DNA of 64,000 nt. Origin: Bog-473 sp963704355. Lineage in GTDB: Bacteria > Actinomycetota > Acidimicrobiia > Acidimicrobiales > RAAP-2. The stretch spans positions 186,001 to 250,000 of the forward strand of contig OY969891.1 in NCBI GenBank assembly GCA_963704355.1. Reading direction: 5' to 3'. The position numbers were made by a program, and so were the translations under genes. Below, one piece after another: positions 17,859-26,771 of this stretch (the stretch's first letter is position 1; every line of letters begins with the position of its first letter). The notes beneath the pieces are model-generated. The model did no database searches. It was not told the DNA's origin and worked only from the letters and a program-made list of their open reading frames with translations.

Positions 17859-19211
17859 GTGGCTGACCCGATTCGCACCTCTCCCGCCCGACCGCGGGTT
17901 CTCGCCATCCTCTCGCTCGTCACGGTCTTGCTGCTGGCAGTCGCGCTGCTCAGCTTCCTCGTTCGCAACGGCGTGTATGTCATCGTCGGAGCGATCGGCT
18001 TCGCGCTTGGCATCGCCGGAGGGTGGTGGGCCATCACGAAACGGCCACCGCGCCGCGGGTTTGGGATCATCGGGATGGTCGTGGGTGCGGCTGCGCTGGT
18101 CTCGGCTCTGATTGCGGCCGGAAGTGAGGATTGGGAATCCTTCGTCCGAGCGCTCATCTGCCTCGCGCTTCTCGCCATAGCCATTGTGGCGGGGCGAGCA
18201 GCGTTGGCCGCCAGCCTCCGCAGTGCTGTCGCCGGACGGATGCGCCCCGTGAGACGGCCCGCGCATCCGGTGCTGTTGTGCAACCCATGGTCGGGTGGCG
18301 GCAAGGTCGAGAGGTTCGGATTGGTGGAATTGGCCTCCTCGCTCGGAGTCGAGACCGTGTTGCTCGACCACGGGCTCGACCTCGCCGAGCTCGCTCGAGA
18401 AGCGATCTCCCGGGGCGCCGACTGCCTCGGCATGGCCGGGGGAGACGGCTCGCAGGCATTGGTCGCCTCGCTCGCGGTGGAGCACGATCTTCCCTTTGTA
18501 TGCGTCGCGGCGGGGACGCGTAACCACTTCGCCCTCGACCTCGGGCTGGATCGCCGCGACCCGCGCCAGAGCGTGTACGCCTTCCGCGATGCGATCGAGC
18601 GCCGAGTCGACTATGGGACGGTGAACGACCGGTTCTTCGTCAATAACGTCTCGCTGGGCGTCTACGCGACCATCGTCCAGCAAGAGGGCTATCGAGAGGC
18701 CAAGGCGGCCACGACGCGGCAACTGCTCCCCGAGCTGCTGGGCGATACTCAGGAACCATTCGATCTGTCGTTCGTGACGCCCGACGGCACGGAGGTCGAG
18801 GGGTCCTACCTCGTCATGGTGTCGAACGATCCCTACGTGCTCGCAGCGTCGCCCAGCACGTCCCAGCGGCTCCGTCTCGACGCGGGGCAGCTCGGCGTGT
18901 TTGCCGTGACCGCGGCGACGGGCGCACAGGCTGCCGAGGTCGTCACCCTCGCCCTGGCCGGCCGGGGGTCCCGCAGCGGCCACGCCTTCGAGTTCACCTG
19001 TGAGACGTTCGAGATCAGCTCCCGCTCCGGCAAGGCGTACGCCGGCGTCGATGGCGAGGCCCTCGAGCTGGAGACGCCGATGACCTTCCGCACCCACCCA
19101 CGGGGCCTGCGCATGCTCGTCCCGGAGGGCAACGTCGAGATCGCGCTCAGGCGTGAGTCCCGCGGGGTGCACGTCCACGACCTCGTCCACCTGGCGAAGG
19201 GCGCGACGTAA
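17859..19211 (+). CDS. diacylglycerol-kinase-like lipid kinase with N-terminal membrane segments
   Basis: The product has 450 residues. The first ~120 hold four hydrophobic segments (for example VTVLLLAVALLSFLV and IAIVAGRAALAASL). The rest is a DAGK catalytic domain: LCNPWSGGGKVERFG, the nucleotide-binding MAGGDGSQALVAS (GGDGS instead of GGDGT), and CVAAGTRNHFALDLGLDR, followed by the C-terminal beta domain with NNVSLGVYATIV. Related enzymes phosphorylate diacylglycerol, sphingosine or polyprenols. A membrane-anchored DAGK of this shape is common in actinobacteria. It converges with the alpha/beta-hydrolase gene at 19260. Confidence 0.85.
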   Translation: MADPIRTSPARPRVLAILSLVTVLLLAVALLSFLVRNGVYVIVGAIGFALGIAGGWWAITKRPPRRGFGIIGMVVGAAALVSALIAAGSEDWESFVRALICLALLAIAIVAGRAALAASLRSAVAGRMRPVRRPAHPVLLCNPWSGGGKVERFGLVELASSLGVETVLLDHGLDLAELAREAISRGADCLGMAGGDGSQALVASLAVEHDLPFVCVAAGTRNHFALDLGLDRRDPRQSVYAFRDAIERRVDYGTVNDRFFVNNVSLGVYATIVQQEGYREAKAATTRQLLPELLGDTQEPFDLSFVTPDGTEVEGSYLVMVSNDPYVLAASPSTSQRLRLDAGQLGVFAVTAATGAQAAEVVTLALAGRGSRSGHAFEFTCETFEISSRSGKAYAGVDGEALELETPMTFRTHPRGLRMLVPEGNVEIALRRESRGVHVHDLVHLAKGAT

Positions 19212-19213
19212 TC

Positions 19214-19245
19214 GCCCCGGACGGGATCCGGCGGTTCGCCGGGGC
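19214..19245. terminator. hairpin between convergent genes
   Basis: GCCCCGG and CCGGGGC form a perfect 7-bp G+C-rich stem with a loop of 18 nt that can fold further. CGTTTCG follows on the plus strand. It sits exactly between the lipid kinase stop and the hydrolase stop, a fitting place for a bidirectional terminator. Confidence 0.4.
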
Positions 19246-19259
19246 CGTTTCGTCGAGCG

Positions 19260-20228
19260 TTACGTCGTTGCGGGCTCCTTGGCTCGGATTCGCATGAGGA
19301 GGTCGCGAAACTTGTCGGGCTGCTCGAGATGAGGCGTGTGCGCTGACTGCTCGAACCACACCAGGTGCTTGCTGGGTGCATGGAGCGAGCGGGCGAACCG
19401 CTCAGTCGCCTCGCCGGGCGCGACCTGATCGAGGCGTCCCTGCACCATGACGACGGGAACCTCGAGTCGGGTCACCGAGCGAGTCAGGTCCATCCGCGCC
19501 AGCTCAGACAGGAGCGCCGCCTGGGTCGCTCCCATCCGTCGCAGCGTTCGAATGATGTCTGCAACCGAGTAGTCGGGTGAACTCGCCAGACTGGCGAGTA
19601 ATCCACGGGCAAGGGTGCTATACGTCTCGTGGGTCGTGACGCCACCGAAGTTGCTCGCCCAGCGCACGCGGGTCGAGAACTGTTTGAGCTTGAGGTGCGG
19701 GGGCGGTCCGATGGCCTCGAGCTGCCGGATGGCGCGTCGCTTGCCGCGCTTGGCGGCCGTCCTGAGGGCGAAGTCGTAAGCAATGTTGCCGGCGGCCACA
19801 CCGTCGACATCCATGCCGACGGCTACCAGCGTCTCGACCAGGTCCGGTCGCCGAGCGGCGGCGAAGGCCCCGATGGCCCCGATGGCACCCCCGAAAGAGA
19901 AGCCAATCACAAAGACCTCCATCCCGAAGCGGTCTCGCAGACGCTCGAGGAGGGAGACGGTGTCGGCCACCATTGCCTCGATGCTGATGCCGTCTCGCGC
20001 CTCTGGTCCCCGCAACGAACGTCCGCAACCGCGCTGGTCCCAATAGACAACGGTGAACTCCTGTTCGAGCCTGAGCAGGCGCTCGAAGCGGCGAGCTTCG
20101 TTCATCATCGGCAGGCCCGGGCCTTGCTGGATCAGCAGGAGCACCGGGTTCGACGCGTCCACCCCGCGGATGCGGATCCACTGAGTCGTTCCACTCAAGT
20201 GGACTTTTGCACGCTCGTCAATCGCCAT
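19260..20228 (-). CDS. alpha/beta-hydrolase, proline-iminopeptidase-like
   Basis: The 322-residue product has an alpha/beta-hydrolase fold. An oxyanion-loop region, LLIQQGPGLPMM, replaces the usual HGGPG, and FTVVYWDQRGCGRS is the hallmark of the S33 proline iminopeptidase group. The nucleophile elbow is GFSFGGAIGA and the late acid/His region is PVVMVQGRLDQVAP, then FEQSAHTPHLEQP. The altered oxyanion loop makes a peptidase role uncertain; an esterase or hydrolase is equally likely. ATG 20228 follows GGGAG; an in-frame ATG lies four codons upstream at 20240. It is downstream of the cupin operon on the same strand. Confidence 0.82.
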   Translation of the reverse strand: MAIDERAKVHLSGTTQWIRIRGVDASNPVLLLIQQGPGLPMMNEARRFERLLRLEQEFTVVYWDQRGCGRSLRGPEARDGISIEAMVADTVSLLERLRDRFGMEVFVIGFSFGGAIGAIGAFAAARRPDLVETLVAVGMDVDGVAAGNIAYDFALRTAAKRGKRRAIRQLEAIGPPPHLKLKQFSTRVRWASNFGGVTTHETYSTLARGLLASLASSPDYSVADIIRTLRRMGATQAALLSELARMDLTRSVTRLEVPVVMVQGRLDQVAPGEATERFARSLHAPSKHLVWFEQSAHTPHLEQPDKFRDLLMRIRAKEPATT

Positions 20229-20298
20229 CTCGTCTCCCATCGTCGATCGATCGCCGGTCGTGCCGTTGATTTCGGTCAGCCGGCGAGAGGTGCAGGGA

Positions 20299-20856
20299 TC
20301 AGCCGAGGCGACTGTCCCAGCGCTCGTAGTAGGGGTGGACTCCAAAGACTTTCGCCAGGAGCGCCAAGGGAGGCAGAAAGACGTTCTGTGCCCAAATGGG
20401 TGGCGACGTCGCCCTGCTCTCGTGTCGGAAATGCCAGAACGTGGCCCCGAGCTGAAGGGGGTTCTTGGGTGCGCCCCTGGGCGTGGTGCTGCCGTCGTTG
20501 ACCAGGCCGGCCAACGCCTCGTGGAACTCCTTGGTCTGCAGGGCCGGCCGGAGCTCAACCGTCCCTTCGATATCCGCCGATCCGGCGTTCCCCTCCGAGT
20601 GAGGGGCCCCGGCGGGCACGACGATCGTCTCGCCCGACCGGGCCACCAACTCCTGACCGTTCAGGGTGAAGTGCGCCTCCCCTTCCTTGATCGTGAAGCG
20701 CTCTTCTTGGTGGGGGTGGATGTGCTCCGTGATCACACCGCCGGGCACGCTTCGCCAGTTGAACCGCACGAGGGCTCCGTTGCTGTCCTCAGCCAGCGCC
20801 GTGTACTCAATCCATTCCCCGGTGGCGGGGTTGAAGAAGGAACGAAAGTCGGTCAC
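20299..20856 (-). CDS. cupin-domain protein
   Basis: The 185-residue product is a single cupin barrel. Motif 1 is ITEHIHPHQEERFTIKEGEAHFTLNG (metal-ligand His, His and Glu), and motif 2 is VVPAGAPHSEGNAG (ligand His). The C-terminal part is hydrophobic (QNVFLPPLALLAKVFG), as in cupin proteins found next to DoxX-like or epimerase genes. A metal site is expected but the reaction is unknown. It is the last gene of a three-gene minus-strand run: epimerase, membrane protein, cupin. Confidence 0.85.
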   Translation of the reverse strand: MTDFRSFFNPATGEWIEYTALAEDSNGALVRFNWRSVPGGVITEHIHPHQEERFTIKEGEAHFTLNGQELVARSGETIVVPAGAPHSEGNAGSADIEGTVELRPALQTKEFHEALAGLVNDGSTTPRGAPKNPLQLGATFWHFRHESRATSPPIWAQNVFLPPLALLAKVFGVHPYYERWDSRLG

Positions 20857-20878
20857 CGTGCCTGAGCCTCGTCGGCGG

Positions 20879-21499
20879 TCACGGAGCCTGCGGACTCAAC
20901 CGGACGGAGCCTGACCGGCTGCGCGGTCGAAGGCCCGCAAGATCGTGGAAACCGGCGGCGGCCGTCGTCAAGAGCAGCACGCCGGAGGCAATGCCCGTCG
21001 TGGCAACGAGGGCAGTCCCCGACATCGTGGCCACCAGGATCACCGGACCGACCGTCAGTGCCCAACCCACCGGGCGATACCGGGGAATGTGGACCAGATG
21101 GTCGAGCCACAGAAGAAGTGGTCCAATCGTAATGGCGATGGACGGGAGCACCCAGTCCGAATGGCCAGCAGCAATGACGATGACCGGAAGGACGAAGGCA
21201 GCGACGAGCTCGATCACGGTCGAGATGGTGACGGATCGCTCGATGCGCTTCGCTTCTTGCCCATTGGGACGCCCGCCGGAGCCCGCAGTCACACGGACGC
21301 CGTAGGCCAGGACGGCAAGAACTACGACGCTGAAGGCACCGGTCAGTGCGATCCCGGCGGGCTTGTGCACGTTGAGGCTGCCTCGCACGAGCCAAAGAGC
21401 TGCGAAGGCCAGCTGGATGAAACCTCCGACACGAAGTACTCGTCTCGACCAGGCGACCTTTGGACTCAGATCGCCTACCGGCGTCCGTAGATCGGTCAT
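20879..21499 (-). CDS. multipass membrane protein of unknown function
   Basis: This 206-residue protein has about six hydrophobic helices (GGFIQLAFAALWLVRGSL, ALTGAFSVVVLAVLAYGV, VIELVAAFVLPVIVIAAG, AITIGPLLLWLDHLVHIP, VGWALTVGPVILVATM and a last Ala/Thr-rich one). No catalytic motif is visible. ATG 21499 overlaps the TGA of the epimerase gene (ATGA), so the two are translationally coupled. The cupin gene follows 22 bp after its stop. Because its partners are a cupin and an NAD-dependent epimerase, it may take part in the same redox or detoxification process, but that is inference from position only. Confidence 0.7.
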   Translation of the reverse strand: MTDLRTPVGDLSPKVAWSRRVLRVGGFIQLAFAALWLVRGSLNVHKPAGIALTGAFSVVVLAVLAYGVRVTAGSGGRPNGQEAKRIERSVTISTVIELVAAFVLPVIVIAAGHSDWVLPSIAITIGPLLLWLDHLVHIPRYRPVGWALTVGPVILVATMSGTALVATTGIASGVLLLTTAAAGFHDLAGLRPRSRSGSVRLSPQAP

Positions 21500-22443
21500 T
21501 TGGCGCTCTTTTGCGCTTGGTACCACCGGACCGTCGCGGTGACCGCTGCGGTCAGAGCGGTACCGGTCGCACCGAATGTGGACTCGTATTTGGTGGTGTC
21601 GAGCACGAAGGGCTCGTCGAACTCATAGGTCATCTCCACCAACTCGCGCATGGTGGGGTTGAACACCCCGAGGGCGCGCATCATCAGCTTGGGGACCGAG
21701 CGCACGGCGACCGGATGACCCACCTCGCTGCCAACGAGATCGAGTAGGGCCCGAGTGGTCACGGTCTCGGGTCCGGGCAGGTGCCATACCTGGCCGACCG
21801 CTCTGGCGTCGGTACCCAGGGTGGCCAAGCCGACGGCGATGTCGGGGACATAGCTGTAGGTGTGAAGGAGGTCGGGGTTTCCGAGGAAGTCGGCGCGCTT
21901 GTCGGCCACGGCGTTGGCGAAGACTCGTGCACCGAGCGTCGTCTCGGTGGCACCAGCGCCAAAGAAGTCCGATGCGCGTCCGATGGCGATCTGCACTCGA
22001 CCAGCGTCGGCGGCGGCAAGCAGTTCTTGGGTCATGGCGGCGCGGGCACGGCCCTTGACGGTCGTCGCGGCAAGCGGGAGGCCCTCTGCCATCGGCATGC
22101 CCTGAGTCGGACCGTAGGCGTACACATTTTCCAGCGTCACCATCAGCGCGTCATTGCGTTCCGCAGCAGTCAAGACGCCCTGCTGCAGGGGTGGGAAGCG
22201 TTTTGGCCACTCGGTGTACGGGGCGTTGAGGCATTGGTAGACGACCGATGCACCTTTGGCCGCGTCGATAGCGGCTTCGGGATCCGTGACATCAGCAGCC
22301 CGCCAATCAACACCCTCGATCAGCGTGGACGGTCGGTGCCTGGACACTGAGCGGACGGGAAGGCCCAAGCTGAGCAGGTGAGCCGAGAGCGCGTTGCCGA
22401 CCTGGCCGGTCCCGAACACGACGTGGACATGGTCCTCGCCCAT
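21496..22443 (-). CDS. NAD(P)-dependent epimerase/dehydratase (extended SDR / NmrA-like)
   Basis: This 315-residue Rossmann protein has a nucleotide-binding motif, VVFGTGQVGNALSAHLLSLG, that fits GxGxxG. DVTDPEAAIDAAKGASVVYQCLNAPY follows, and the active-site region is NVYAYGPTQGMPM, in which Tyr fits the SDR catalytic position although the usual YxxxK spacing is not preserved. ATG 22443 was chosen for its AAAGGATCC ribosome-binding site. It is divergent from the small winged-helix regulator gene at 22578, with a shared AT-rich promoter region, so the regulator may control it. The substrate is unknown. Confidence 0.82.
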   Translation of the reverse strand: MGEDHVHVVFGTGQVGNALSAHLLSLGLPVRSVSRHRPSTLIEGVDWRAADVTDPEAAIDAAKGASVVYQCLNAPYTEWPKRFPPLQQGVLTAAERNDALMVTLENVYAYGPTQGMPMAEGLPLAATTVKGRARAAMTQELLAAADAGRVQIAIGRASDFFGAGATETTLGARVFANAVADKRADFLGNPDLLHTYSYVPDIAVGLATLGTDARAVGQVWHLPGPETVTTRALLDLVGSEVGHPVAVRSVPKLMMRALGVFNPTMRELVEMTYEFDEPFVLDTTKYESTFGATGTALTAAVTATVRWYQAQKSAK

Positions 22444-22540
22444 TGCAGGATCCTTTCGTGGACCCGAGTGCTTGGCCACCGTCCGGCGGCCGAGCCTCGA
22501 CCCGTTGCAACCAGGGTAGGCCTGTTCTCAAATACATGCA

Positions 22541-22557
22541 ATAGATTTCTAGAATAG
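22541..22557. promoter_or_regulatory. AT-rich operator/promoter candidate between divergent genes
   Basis: ATAGATTTCTAGAATAG contains the palindrome TTCTAGAA and is by far the most AT-rich spot in the 134-bp gap between the epimerase gene and the wHTH gene. It lies 21 bp upstream of the regulator's ATG, a plausible site for autoregulation. Confidence 0.4.
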
Positions 22558-22577
22558 GGCGACTAGGCTGCGTTGTT

Positions 22578-22877
22578 ATGGCGGAGTGGAGCTTCCTGAC
22601 CAAACACTCCCGCGTCCTCCTGTGCATCGCTCATGACCCTGGAATGCGGCTACGCGACATCGCCATCACGTTGGGCATCACGGAGCGCACTGCCTTCGCC
22701 ATCGTCGACGATCTCATTACCGCCGGCTACGTCGTGAAGGACAAGGAGGGCCGCCGCAACCGCTACTCCATCCAGACCGAGTTGCCGCTGGGAGAAGTTA
22801 TTGGTCGAGAACGGACGATTGGCGAGGTGCTGGAGTTGCTCGTGGACGCCACGACGCGGACCGAGAAGGCGGGGTGA
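22578..22877 (+). CDS. winged-helix transcriptional regulator (MarR/ArsR-like)
   Basis: The product has 99 residues. Helix-turn-helix: RLRDIAITLGITERTAFAIVDDLITAGYV, followed by a wing KDKEGRRNRYSIQ; a short C-terminal helix probably dimerises. The size and composition match small MarR/ArsR-type regulators without metal-binding cysteines (only one Cys, in LLCIAHD). It is transcribed divergently from the epimerase-membrane-cupin operon and probably regulates it. The following 295 bp up to the ROK kinase gene hold no gene that I can support. Confidence 0.8.
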   Translation: MAEWSFLTKHSRVLLCIAHDPGMRLRDIAITLGITERTAFAIVDDLITAGYVVKDKEGRRNRYSIQTELPLGEVIGRERTIGEVLELLVDATTRTEKAG

Positions 22878-23172
22878 TCCCGCGCGTCGTGTTCATCAAC
22901 GGCGTCTGGGGTACGGCGACCCCGAAACGTGCTCGAAGAGGCCCGGTCGATAGCAGCATGTTCTCCGCGGTCAGAGCCTTGGCGGTCGATCGTCGGGCCG
23001 CAGTTGACTTAAACACATCCTAAAGAACATCGGGGCGCAGCGTTAGTCGTCCCAAGACAATGGATCGGCGCGCAGGTTCAGGTGGTGGCTTCGGGAGCAA
23101 CCGACGCGGAAGCGTGGTGGATGGTTGGGCGCCACGTTGGACCCGTACCCCAACTCGTAAGATCGAAGCTCG

Positions 23173-24198
23173 ATGACTTTGCCCGTTGGATCCGTCGTCG
23201 TCGGCATCGATAACGGGGCAACATCCAACAACGCGACCGTTCTCGAGGACTCGGGCCGGTTCCTGGTCGTTGAGATGGTCGAGTCCCCGAGCCGGGTCAA
23301 AGAGGGCACCGAGGCAGCCCTGGATGCGCTGGAAGAGTCGTTAGCTCAGATCCTCGCATTGAGCGGGATCGAGCGCGCTCGGGTGCGCGCCGTCGGACTC
23401 GACAGCCCGGGCCCTGCGAGTGCCGAAGGCGTGATCTTCCGGCGAGGTTCGACCAACTTCGGACATCCGAGCTGGAACGGTTTCGACCTGCGTGGTCATC
23501 TGGAGCGCAGGCTAGGTCTCCCGGTCATCTACAACAATGACGGCAACGCGGCAGCCCTCTATGCTCACCGCCTGCATTTCGGTGCCTATGGCGATTCGCG
23601 TTCGTCGGTCTCTGCCATCGTCGGTACGGGACTCGGCGGTGGGATCGTGCATCAGGGCCGTGTCATCAAGGGGGCGACCGGCGCAGCAGGTGAGCTTGGC
23701 CACGTGCACATTCAGATGGCCGGGCTCCTGGAGCCTGATCAGCCGATTCCACGATGCAACTGCGGATTCTCAGGAGATGCCGAAAGCGTCGCGTCACTGA
23801 CGGGCATCGAGCTCAACCTTCTGCCCTACTGGTTGTCACGGTACCCGGAGCACGAGCTTGGATCGCTGCCGCTTTCTGAGGCGGCTCGATCCGTGCGGTC
23901 TTACGGAGAGGCCGGGGATCCGATGGCCACCCGGATATTCGAACAACAAGCGACGGCGTTGGGCCAGCTTTTCACAATTGCAGCGAACTTCATGGACCCC
24001 GATGCTTATTTCATCGGTGGTGGCGTCGTGGAGACAGGGGACGCATTCAAAACATGGTTCTTGCAACGCGTCCGCGAGAGCACGACCCTCCGCGAAGAGC
24101 AGGCGGCTGTTGCTGATTTCGTGCTCGTGCCCGAGCTCGACATGGCCGGTGCCCGCGGAGCCGCAATGGCCGCTCTCGACGCAGTCTCGGAAGCCTGA
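23173..24198 (+). CDS. ROK-family sugar kinase, atypical zinc motif
   Basis: The 341-residue product has the ROK fold: an ATP-binding GIDNGATSNNATVLED (DxGxT-like), NNDGNAAALYAHRL with the catalytic Asp of the ROK N-D-G-N pattern, and GTGLGGGIVHQGRVIKGATGAAGELGHVHI. The zinc motif reads C-N-C-G-F-S-G-D-A-E. Typical ROK proteins have C-x-C-G-x2-G-C-x-E, so the third Cys is replaced by Asp. Members phosphorylate glucose, N-acetylglucosamine or related sugars, or act as repressors when an HTH is present; there is no HTH here. It is followed by treT on the other strand, so the pair could serve sugar/trehalose metabolism. Confidence 0.85.
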   Translation: MTLPVGSVVVGIDNGATSNNATVLEDSGRFLVVEMVESPSRVKEGTEAALDALEESLAQILALSGIERARVRAVGLDSPGPASAEGVIFRRGSTNFGHPSWNGFDLRGHLERRLGLPVIYNNDGNAAALYAHRLHFGAYGDSRSSVSAIVGTGLGGGIVHQGRVIKGATGAAGELGHVHIQMAGLLEPDQPIPRCNCGFSGDAESVASLTGIELNLLPYWLSRYPEHELGSLPLSEAARSVRSYGEAGDPMATRIFEQQATALGQLFTIAANFMDPDAYFIGGGVVETGDAFKTWFLQRVRESTTLREEQAAVADFVLVPELDMAGARGAAMAALDAVSEA

Positions 24199-24297
24199 GC
24201 ACCGCTCTCTATCGCTCGTTGACGCACTCCAGCGGATGGGGGCACTGGCGCCCTCACTGCCAACGGCATCGTCGGGCGCTGCCTTGGAGAGGTCGCG

Positions 24298-25683
24298 TTA
24301 TCGCGTGGCCAGACTCTCGATCAGTCGCGCGTAGTCGACCAGATGGCGGTCGATGAGGAACTCGGCCCGGATGCGTCTTCGGGCGCGGCGACCCATGGCC
24401 GCCATCTCATTTGGCTTCATCACGAGATCAGCCAACGTCTTCCCGAACGCGTCCAGGTCCAAAGGGTCGCTGAGCAAGATTCCCGTTCCGGGCGCCACCT
24501 GGTCGGTGATGCCACCAACCGCCGAAGCCACGACCGGACGAGACTTCCACATCGCCTCGGCAACCGTGAGCCCGAACCCCTCGTGCAGGCTCTTCTGGAC
24601 GACTACCGCGGCATGACGCTGAATCGCATTGACCATCAGCGCGTTGAGTTCAATGTCGTCCATGGGCAAGGTGACGATCCGGATCGCTCTCCGTTGTTTC
24701 TGGGGCAAACTCTCCCACCGGGTCAGGCACTCGGCGAGCACCATCGCCCCTTCAGGATCGTCCGAAACCGAGTTCACCTCCGGGCCAACAAGTGCGAGCC
24801 TGAGGTCTTCATGTCCTTCGACGATGGCGGCAAACCCTTCGAGGACACCCTGCATGTCCTTGAGATGGTCCCAGCGTGACACCTGCACAACCACACGATC
24901 GTCTCGTGACACGGGACCCGCTCCTCCAAGAATCGCCTCGGAGGGCGTACCTGAGTCAGCGACGCCATCGAGCAAGCCCACCCTGACCAAGAGTCTGTCG
25001 ACCTGGGCATGTGGCAAAGGTCGGTTCTTCGCGGACAAAGGATCGATCGAGGGCGCGATTATGGAGACGTCAGCGCTAGCGATCAGGTCGGGGACGAAGC
25101 CTCGATGTGAGAAGACGTAGGCACAACAGTGACCCAGGTACGGCTCGAGAAAGCTCCAGGCCTCCTCGGTGTAGCCATTCGTTCGCTCCGCACCGATGTG
25201 ACAACGCCACACGACCCGAGCTCCACGCTGAGCAAACGCATCGCCGAGGCCTACGGTCTGCGGGTCGTGCAAGATGACGACGTCACCTTCGTTCACTCGG
25301 CCCACAAGGGCGGCTGCGTTGTCGTCCATGACCCTTTCGTAGTGGGCGGCTTCGCTCGGTCCCAAGGCTCCGCCGTCGCCTGCAAACCCATGGATCCGAT
25401 TGTGGATGCGCTTGGTGATCGTGAAGAATTCCTCGTCTCCGTCGACGACGGCCCATCGCGTATCGATACCGCAGCCGAGGGAGTAGCCAAGGAGGCGGTG
25501 CAACATCTCGGCAACGCCACCGCCGACGCACGTCGAGCTGATGTTCCAGACTCTGGCCTCGCCCAAAGCTGCTCGCGCCTCACGCGCCGCGTCCATGAGG
25601 ATGGACAGACGCGAGGTTCCGATGAGACGAGAAAGTAGCTGCGGAGCAACGGCGGTCACCTCGACCTCCCGAGGTGACGCCAT
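24298..25683 (-). CDS. treT: trehalose synthase, GT4 (TreT) type
   Basis: The 461-residue GT4 (GT-B fold) enzyme starts, after a short leader, with VWNISSTCVGGGVAEMLHRLL. The (V/I)W-x2-(N/S)ST-x-GGGVAEML block is diagnostic of TreT-type trehalose glycosyltransferring synthases. The C-terminal sugar-nucleotide domain shows VVQVSRWDHLKDMQGVLEGF and the E-x7-E motif within HEGFGLTVAEAMWKSRPVVAS. The reaction is NDP-glucose + glucose to trehalose, reversible. It sits convergent with the ROK kinase. No DosR-like box was found upstream, so I leave it outside the hypoxia cluster. Confidence 0.88.
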   Translation of the reverse strand: MASPREVEVTAVAPQLLSRLIGTSRLSILMDAAREARAALGEARVWNISSTCVGGGVAEMLHRLLGYSLGCGIDTRWAVVDGDEEFFTITKRIHNRIHGFAGDGGALGPSEAAHYERVMDDNAAALVGRVNEGDVVILHDPQTVGLGDAFAQRGARVVWRCHIGAERTNGYTEEAWSFLEPYLGHCCAYVFSHRGFVPDLIASADVSIIAPSIDPLSAKNRPLPHAQVDRLLVRVGLLDGVADSGTPSEAILGGAGPVSRDDRVVVQVSRWDHLKDMQGVLEGFAAIVEGHEDLRLALVGPEVNSVSDDPEGAMVLAECLTRWESLPQKQRRAIRIVTLPMDDIELNALMVNAIQRHAAVVVQKSLHEGFGLTVAEAMWKSRPVVASAVGGITDQVAPGTGILLSDPLDLDAFGKTLADLVMKPNEMAAMGRRARRRIRAEFLIDRHLVDYARLIESLATR

Positions 25684-25885
25684 GCCCTATCTTGCCCCAC
25701 AGATCCGGGTTGGGCCACCCAAACCCCACGGACGGCGGTCATTTCAGCGACAACAGCGTCGGCCCTGTCGCCGCAGGCCTAGGTGTAGGAGAGAAGCAGC
25801 GTTTTGGGTCGCCACATTGGAAGTCGGTCAGAACTCGGTCCCGATGTCGGACCTTTCTACCATTCGAGTTCCGCAGTGACGATGC

Positions 25886-26617
25886 TCAGTCTTCCTCTGG
25901 GTCGGAGTAGTGAACGATCACGCGCCCCGTGATCTCGCTGGGCGTAATGCAGATCAGGGAGTGGCGGTCACCACCGGCCCATGCTTCGAGATCAAGGGAA
26001 GAGAGCCGAAGCAACTCTTCGGGGTCGTCGACCAATCGCGCCCGTCCACTGACCAAGACGCTCCAACCCTCACTCATGGCGTCATCAACTCGATCGACTT
26101 CGAACGCGACCACGGGCAGCGTCTCCAGCAGAGCTGCCTTCGTCACGTCCGTGCTCAACACGATCTGACCGTCGGTGAACTCGAAGTTCACCGGTAGGGC
26201 GACGGGTCGCCGTTCCGCGTTGAAGACGACCCTGCCTACTCCGCCCGCTCCGAGGTGAGCTTCACACTGCTCCATCGTGAGAGTCTCGAGTGAAGGGTGA
26301 CGGCCGGCCCGGCCTCGCCCCGGAGGACGATCGACTTGGCCGCCCATCAGGTCGGCCGGGTCGGTGTCCAAGGCGAGCGCAACAAGATTCAGGCTGCCGA
26401 AACTGAGGCGAGCCTCAGCGTTCTGCTCGAAGTACCTCATGTACGCCGGATCGATACCGGCGCGCTCTGCCAGTTCTTCGACCGTCATTCCCAGCTCGGT
26501 GCGGCGGTGCGCAACACGGCGAGCCAAGTCGCCGCCCGTCATCCCGGCACCGGCAACATCGCGTCGGCCAGTTGCACGGCCGGTCTTGCTTGAAACGGGC
26601 CCAGAGGTCATCGTCAT
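25886..26617 (-). CDS. XRE-type HTH fused to PNPOx-like flavin domain
   Basis: The 243-residue fusion has residues ~25-85 as an XRE helix-turn-helix (DLARRVAHRRTELGMTVEELAERAGI, LVALALDTDPADLMG). The rest is a pyridoxamine-phosphate-oxidase-like split barrel that usually binds FMN or F420: CEAHLGAGGVGRVVFNAERRPVALPVNFEF, EVDRVDDAMSEGWSVLVSGRARL. A second copy of this architecture lies at 49750. ATG 26617 is the chosen start: it has no Shine-Dalgarno but lies exactly at the +1 predicted from the DosR-like box and -10 upstream, so translation is probably leaderless. Likely role: redox-responsive regulator or flavin reductase induced in hypoxia (inference). Confidence 0.82.
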   Translation of the reverse strand: MTMTSGPVSSKTGRATGRRDVAGAGMTGGDLARRVAHRRTELGMTVEELAERAGIDPAYMRYFEQNAEARLSFGSLNLVALALDTDPADLMGGQVDRPPGRGRAGRHPSLETLTMEQCEAHLGAGGVGRVVFNAERRPVALPVNFEFTDGQIVLSTDVTKAALLETLPVVAFEVDRVDDAMSEGWSVLVSGRARLVDDPEELLRLSSLDLEAWAGGDRHSLICITPSEITGRVIVHYSDPEED

Positions 26618-26623
26618 ACCCGC

Positions 26624-26666
26624 AGTCTGAGCCGCCTCTCGGCGGCTGCGTAGGGAGGAAGGTCCC
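26624..26666 (-). promoter_or_regulatory. DosR-like box and -10 for HTH-PNPOx gene (leaderless)
   Basis: The box GGGAGGAAGGTCCC (26653-26666) is a 6+2+6 inverted repeat like the mycobacterial DosR box GGGACT-WW-AGTCCC. On the minus strand CAGACT (26624-26629) ends 7 bases before the ATG at 26617. The box centre is 42.5 bp from that ATG. Confidence 0.6.
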
Positions 26667-26771
26667 TTCCGACCGAGACTTTGGTCTTCAGGCGGTGGCA
26701 CACACACCCATCCGGTTCACGGGCATGGCTCCATTCGGGCCCGCTCCCCGCCCCGCCCGAGCCGAGAGGGG

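Noticed and set aside
24298..25683. treT as a member of the hypoxia regulon
   Set aside because: No box was found in the 200 bp upstream; adjacency to the cluster alone is not enough.
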